Origin: Bacillota bacterium
Lineage (GTDB): Bacteria; Bacillota; Clostridia; Oscillospirales; Ruminococcaceae
Assembly: GCA_023394255.1 (NCBI GenBank)
Contig: JAEXAZ010000136.1
Span: 1-6,767 of the forward strand
DNA: 6,767 nt
Direction of reading: 5' to 3'
Of this stretch, positions 6,064 through 6,767 are shown one piece after another; the first letter of the stretch is position 1, and every line of letters begins with the position of its first letter. A program made the translations under genes and the position numbers. The notes beneath the pieces were generated by a model. The model was given only the letters and a program-made list of their open reading frames with translations, made no database searches and was not told where the DNA came from.

Positions 6064-6474
6064 ATGATTGATCATTTTCAAATGACATTTCACCACATAG
6101 GAAAACCAGTTACGCTGGAAAGCATCAAAGAAAATAAGGATACGAAATATAGCCCTCTTTTCGATATGTACTCGTTGGATATGAAAAATGATTTATCAAT
6201 TCCAATAGAGTTGCATGCTTTTGGAGAAAATTCTTCACTGGATGTTAGAATCCAGAAAGAGCCTCATGTTGCTTTTAAAGTAAATAATATCGAGGCCGCT
6301 TTACAGGGAAAAGAAGTCGTCATGCCACTTTATCAACCGTTTGCTGGATATCGCTGTGCAATGGTTATAATTAATAAGCAGCTGGTTGAGTTGATAGAAA
6401 CCACTTTATCCGAAAGCGAAATTTGGGGCGACGGAATATTTAAGGACAGTGTTCTTTACCCCAGAGGGAAATAG
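6064..6474 (+). CDS. VOC (glyoxalase/bleomycin-resistance fold) superfamily protein
   Basis: A 136-residue cytosolic protein, the usual size for a single VOC-fold chain. Visible landmarks: FHHIGKPV near the N-terminus (H10/H11), IELHAF (E49, H51), PHVAFKVNNIEAAL (H68) and LVELIE (E109). These match the alternating His/Glu metal-ligand positions and the paired beta-alpha-beta modules of the superfamily, in which dimers bind a divalent metal. Family members include glyoxalases, extradiol dioxygenases, epimerases and antibiotic-binding proteins; nothing here selects one. The start at 6064 is preferred because GAGGAG (6051-6056) lies 7 bases upstream; in-frame ATGs at 6028 and 6049 lack a site. 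The gene is divergent from the flavin oxidoreductase gene and shares its control region. Its DNA is clearly more AT-rich than the ABC and oxidoreductase genes, which may mean recent acquisition. No hairpin terminator follows it. Fold call fairly firm, function unknown. Confidence 0.72.
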   Translation: MIDHFQMTFHHIGKPVTLESIKENKDTKYSPLFDMYSLDMKNDLSIPIELHAFGENSSLDVRIQKEPHVAFKVNNIEAALQGKEVVMPLYQPFAGYRCAMVIINKQLVELIETTLSESEIWGDGIFKDSVLYPRGK

Positions 6475-6640
6475 CGCACTGGATTCTTATCATAAGCACA
6501 ATGAGAACTTGTGGATAAAACAACGGGTTGAGCGAGGAACGACAGATACATATTGGAAAGACTTCTCCCGCTGTAAAAACACGTTCCATACGGTTTTATG
6601 GGGAAGAGTTATTATAAGGTCACAACAAAAAGGGGGCCAA
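6475..6640. other. Unassigned AT-rich spacer before the radical SAM gene
   Basis: No recognisable gene on either strand. One plus-strand frame stays open from about 6449 to 6667, but its translation is not protein-like to me and it has no ribosome binding site at its start. A weak hairpin, CCATA (6586-6590) with TATGG (6597-6601), is present without a T-run. A promoter for the next gene may lie near ATTATAAGG (about 6611-6619), but no good -35 box is seen. Read-through from the VOC gene is possible. Confidence 0.4.
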
Positions 6641-6667
6641 ATGTCATCAAACAAATCTGTATTATGA
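6641..6667 (+). other. 8-codon frame (MSSNKSVL, stop) at the mouth of the radical SAM gene
   Basis: AGGGGG (6631-6636) lies 4 bases before this ATG, so ribosomes should start here. The frame ends at TGA (6665-6667), which overlaps the ATG at 6664-6666 of the radical SAM frame (ATGA). If one base were added near 6665, the two frames would join as MSSNKSVL-x-IKPASS, which looks like a normal N-terminus of this enzyme family. So it is either the displaced true start of that gene after a single-base loss, a sequencing error, or a coupled leader peptide. Confidence 0.5.
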
Positions 6668-6767
6668 TTAAACCGGCTTCATCGCTATGTAATTTGCGAT
6701 GTAACTATTGCTTTTACGCCGATGTAAGCAACCTGCGGCAAATCCGCAGCTTCGGAGTGATGCAGCC
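6664..6767 (+). CDS. Anaerobic sulfatase-maturating enzyme-like radical SAM protein (partial, 5' end)
   Basis: Only the first 34 codons are in the window. They read IKPASSLCNLRCNYCFYADV near the start, with C9, C13 and C16 forming the radical SAM CxxxCxxC motif that holds a [4Fe-4S] cluster and binds S-adenosylmethionine. The IKPASS...CNLRC.YCFY block is characteristic of anaerobic sulfatase-maturating enzymes (anSME), which oxidise an active-site Cys or Ser of sulfatases to formylglycine in the cytosol. Later domains (SPASM cluster region) are beyond the edge, so a related SPASM peptide-modifying enzyme remains possible. The ATG at 6664 has no ribosome binding site of its own. Translation would depend on the 8-codon frame at 6641 or on repairing an apparent one-base frameshift. 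No sulfatase gene is visible; it may lie to the right. Confidence 0.72.
   Translation, partial: MIKPASSLCNLRCNYCFYADVSNLRQIRSFGVMQ

Noticed and set aside
6449..6667. 72-codon plus-strand frame between the VOC and radical SAM genes
   Set aside because: It overlaps the end of the VOC gene, has no ribosome binding site at its start and no recognisable sequence. Only its last eight codons, which have their own ribosome binding site, are of interest.

Overview
The window looks like chromosomal DNA from an anaerobic Firmicute, probably a clostridium. Coding regions are moderately GC-rich, ribosome binding sites are strong AGGAGG/GGAGGT types, and promoters are sigma-A-like. The gene content fits too: a clostridial-type ABC exporter pair, a lipoprotein with an Amidase_6-like domain, an Fe-S Old Yellow Enzyme/enoate-reductase-type flavoprotein, and the start of an anaerobic sulfatase-maturating radical SAM enzyme. 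The genus cannot be fixed from the sequence alone. No tRNA, rRNA, CRISPR array or insertion sequence was seen.

Layout. (1) 1-1632, minus strand: a two-gene operon. An ABC ATPase (919-1632) is followed, with a 4-base ATGA overlap, by a membrane permease of the putative ABC exporter family that runs off the left edge (1-922). Its promoter lies at about 1672-1701. (2) 1852-2361, plus strand: a small ferritin-like protein with a complete-looking diiron ligand set, divergent from the ABC operon. (3) 2461-3663, minus strand: a secreted lipoprotein with a C-terminal Amidase_6-like (Cys/His) domain. It converges on the ferritin-like gene across a GC-rich hairpin terminator at about 2391-2430. (4) 3859-5787, minus strand: a 642-residue flavin/Fe-S oxidoreductase with an OYE domain, a four-cysteine cluster, and FAD and NAD(P) folds. 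A hairpin terminator follows it at 3812-3839. (5) 5788-6063: an AT-rich divergent control region. It holds a 16-bp palindrome over the likely promoter of the oxidoreductase and a perfect 31-bp palindrome that carries an extended -10 box in both orientations. (6) 6064-6474, plus strand: a small VOC (glyoxalase-fold) protein in lower-GC DNA. (7) 6475-6640: no recognisable gene. (8) 6641-6767, plus strand: the 5' end of an anaerobic sulfatase-maturase-like radical SAM gene. Its well-placed ribosome binding site leads into an 8-codon frame that stops exactly where the radical SAM frame starts. This is either a -1 base frameshift or a coupled leader peptide.

How the genes may work together. The ABC pair forms one transporter. 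The oxidoreductase and the VOC protein are divergent neighbours sharing one control region, so co-regulation is plausible, perhaps for handling a small electrophilic or unsaturated compound, but no substrate can be read from the sequence. The ferritin-like protein and the lipoprotein have their own transcription signals. I found no convincing new multi-gene system. The most interesting items are the symmetric promoter-palindrome and the split start of the sulfatase-maturase gene.
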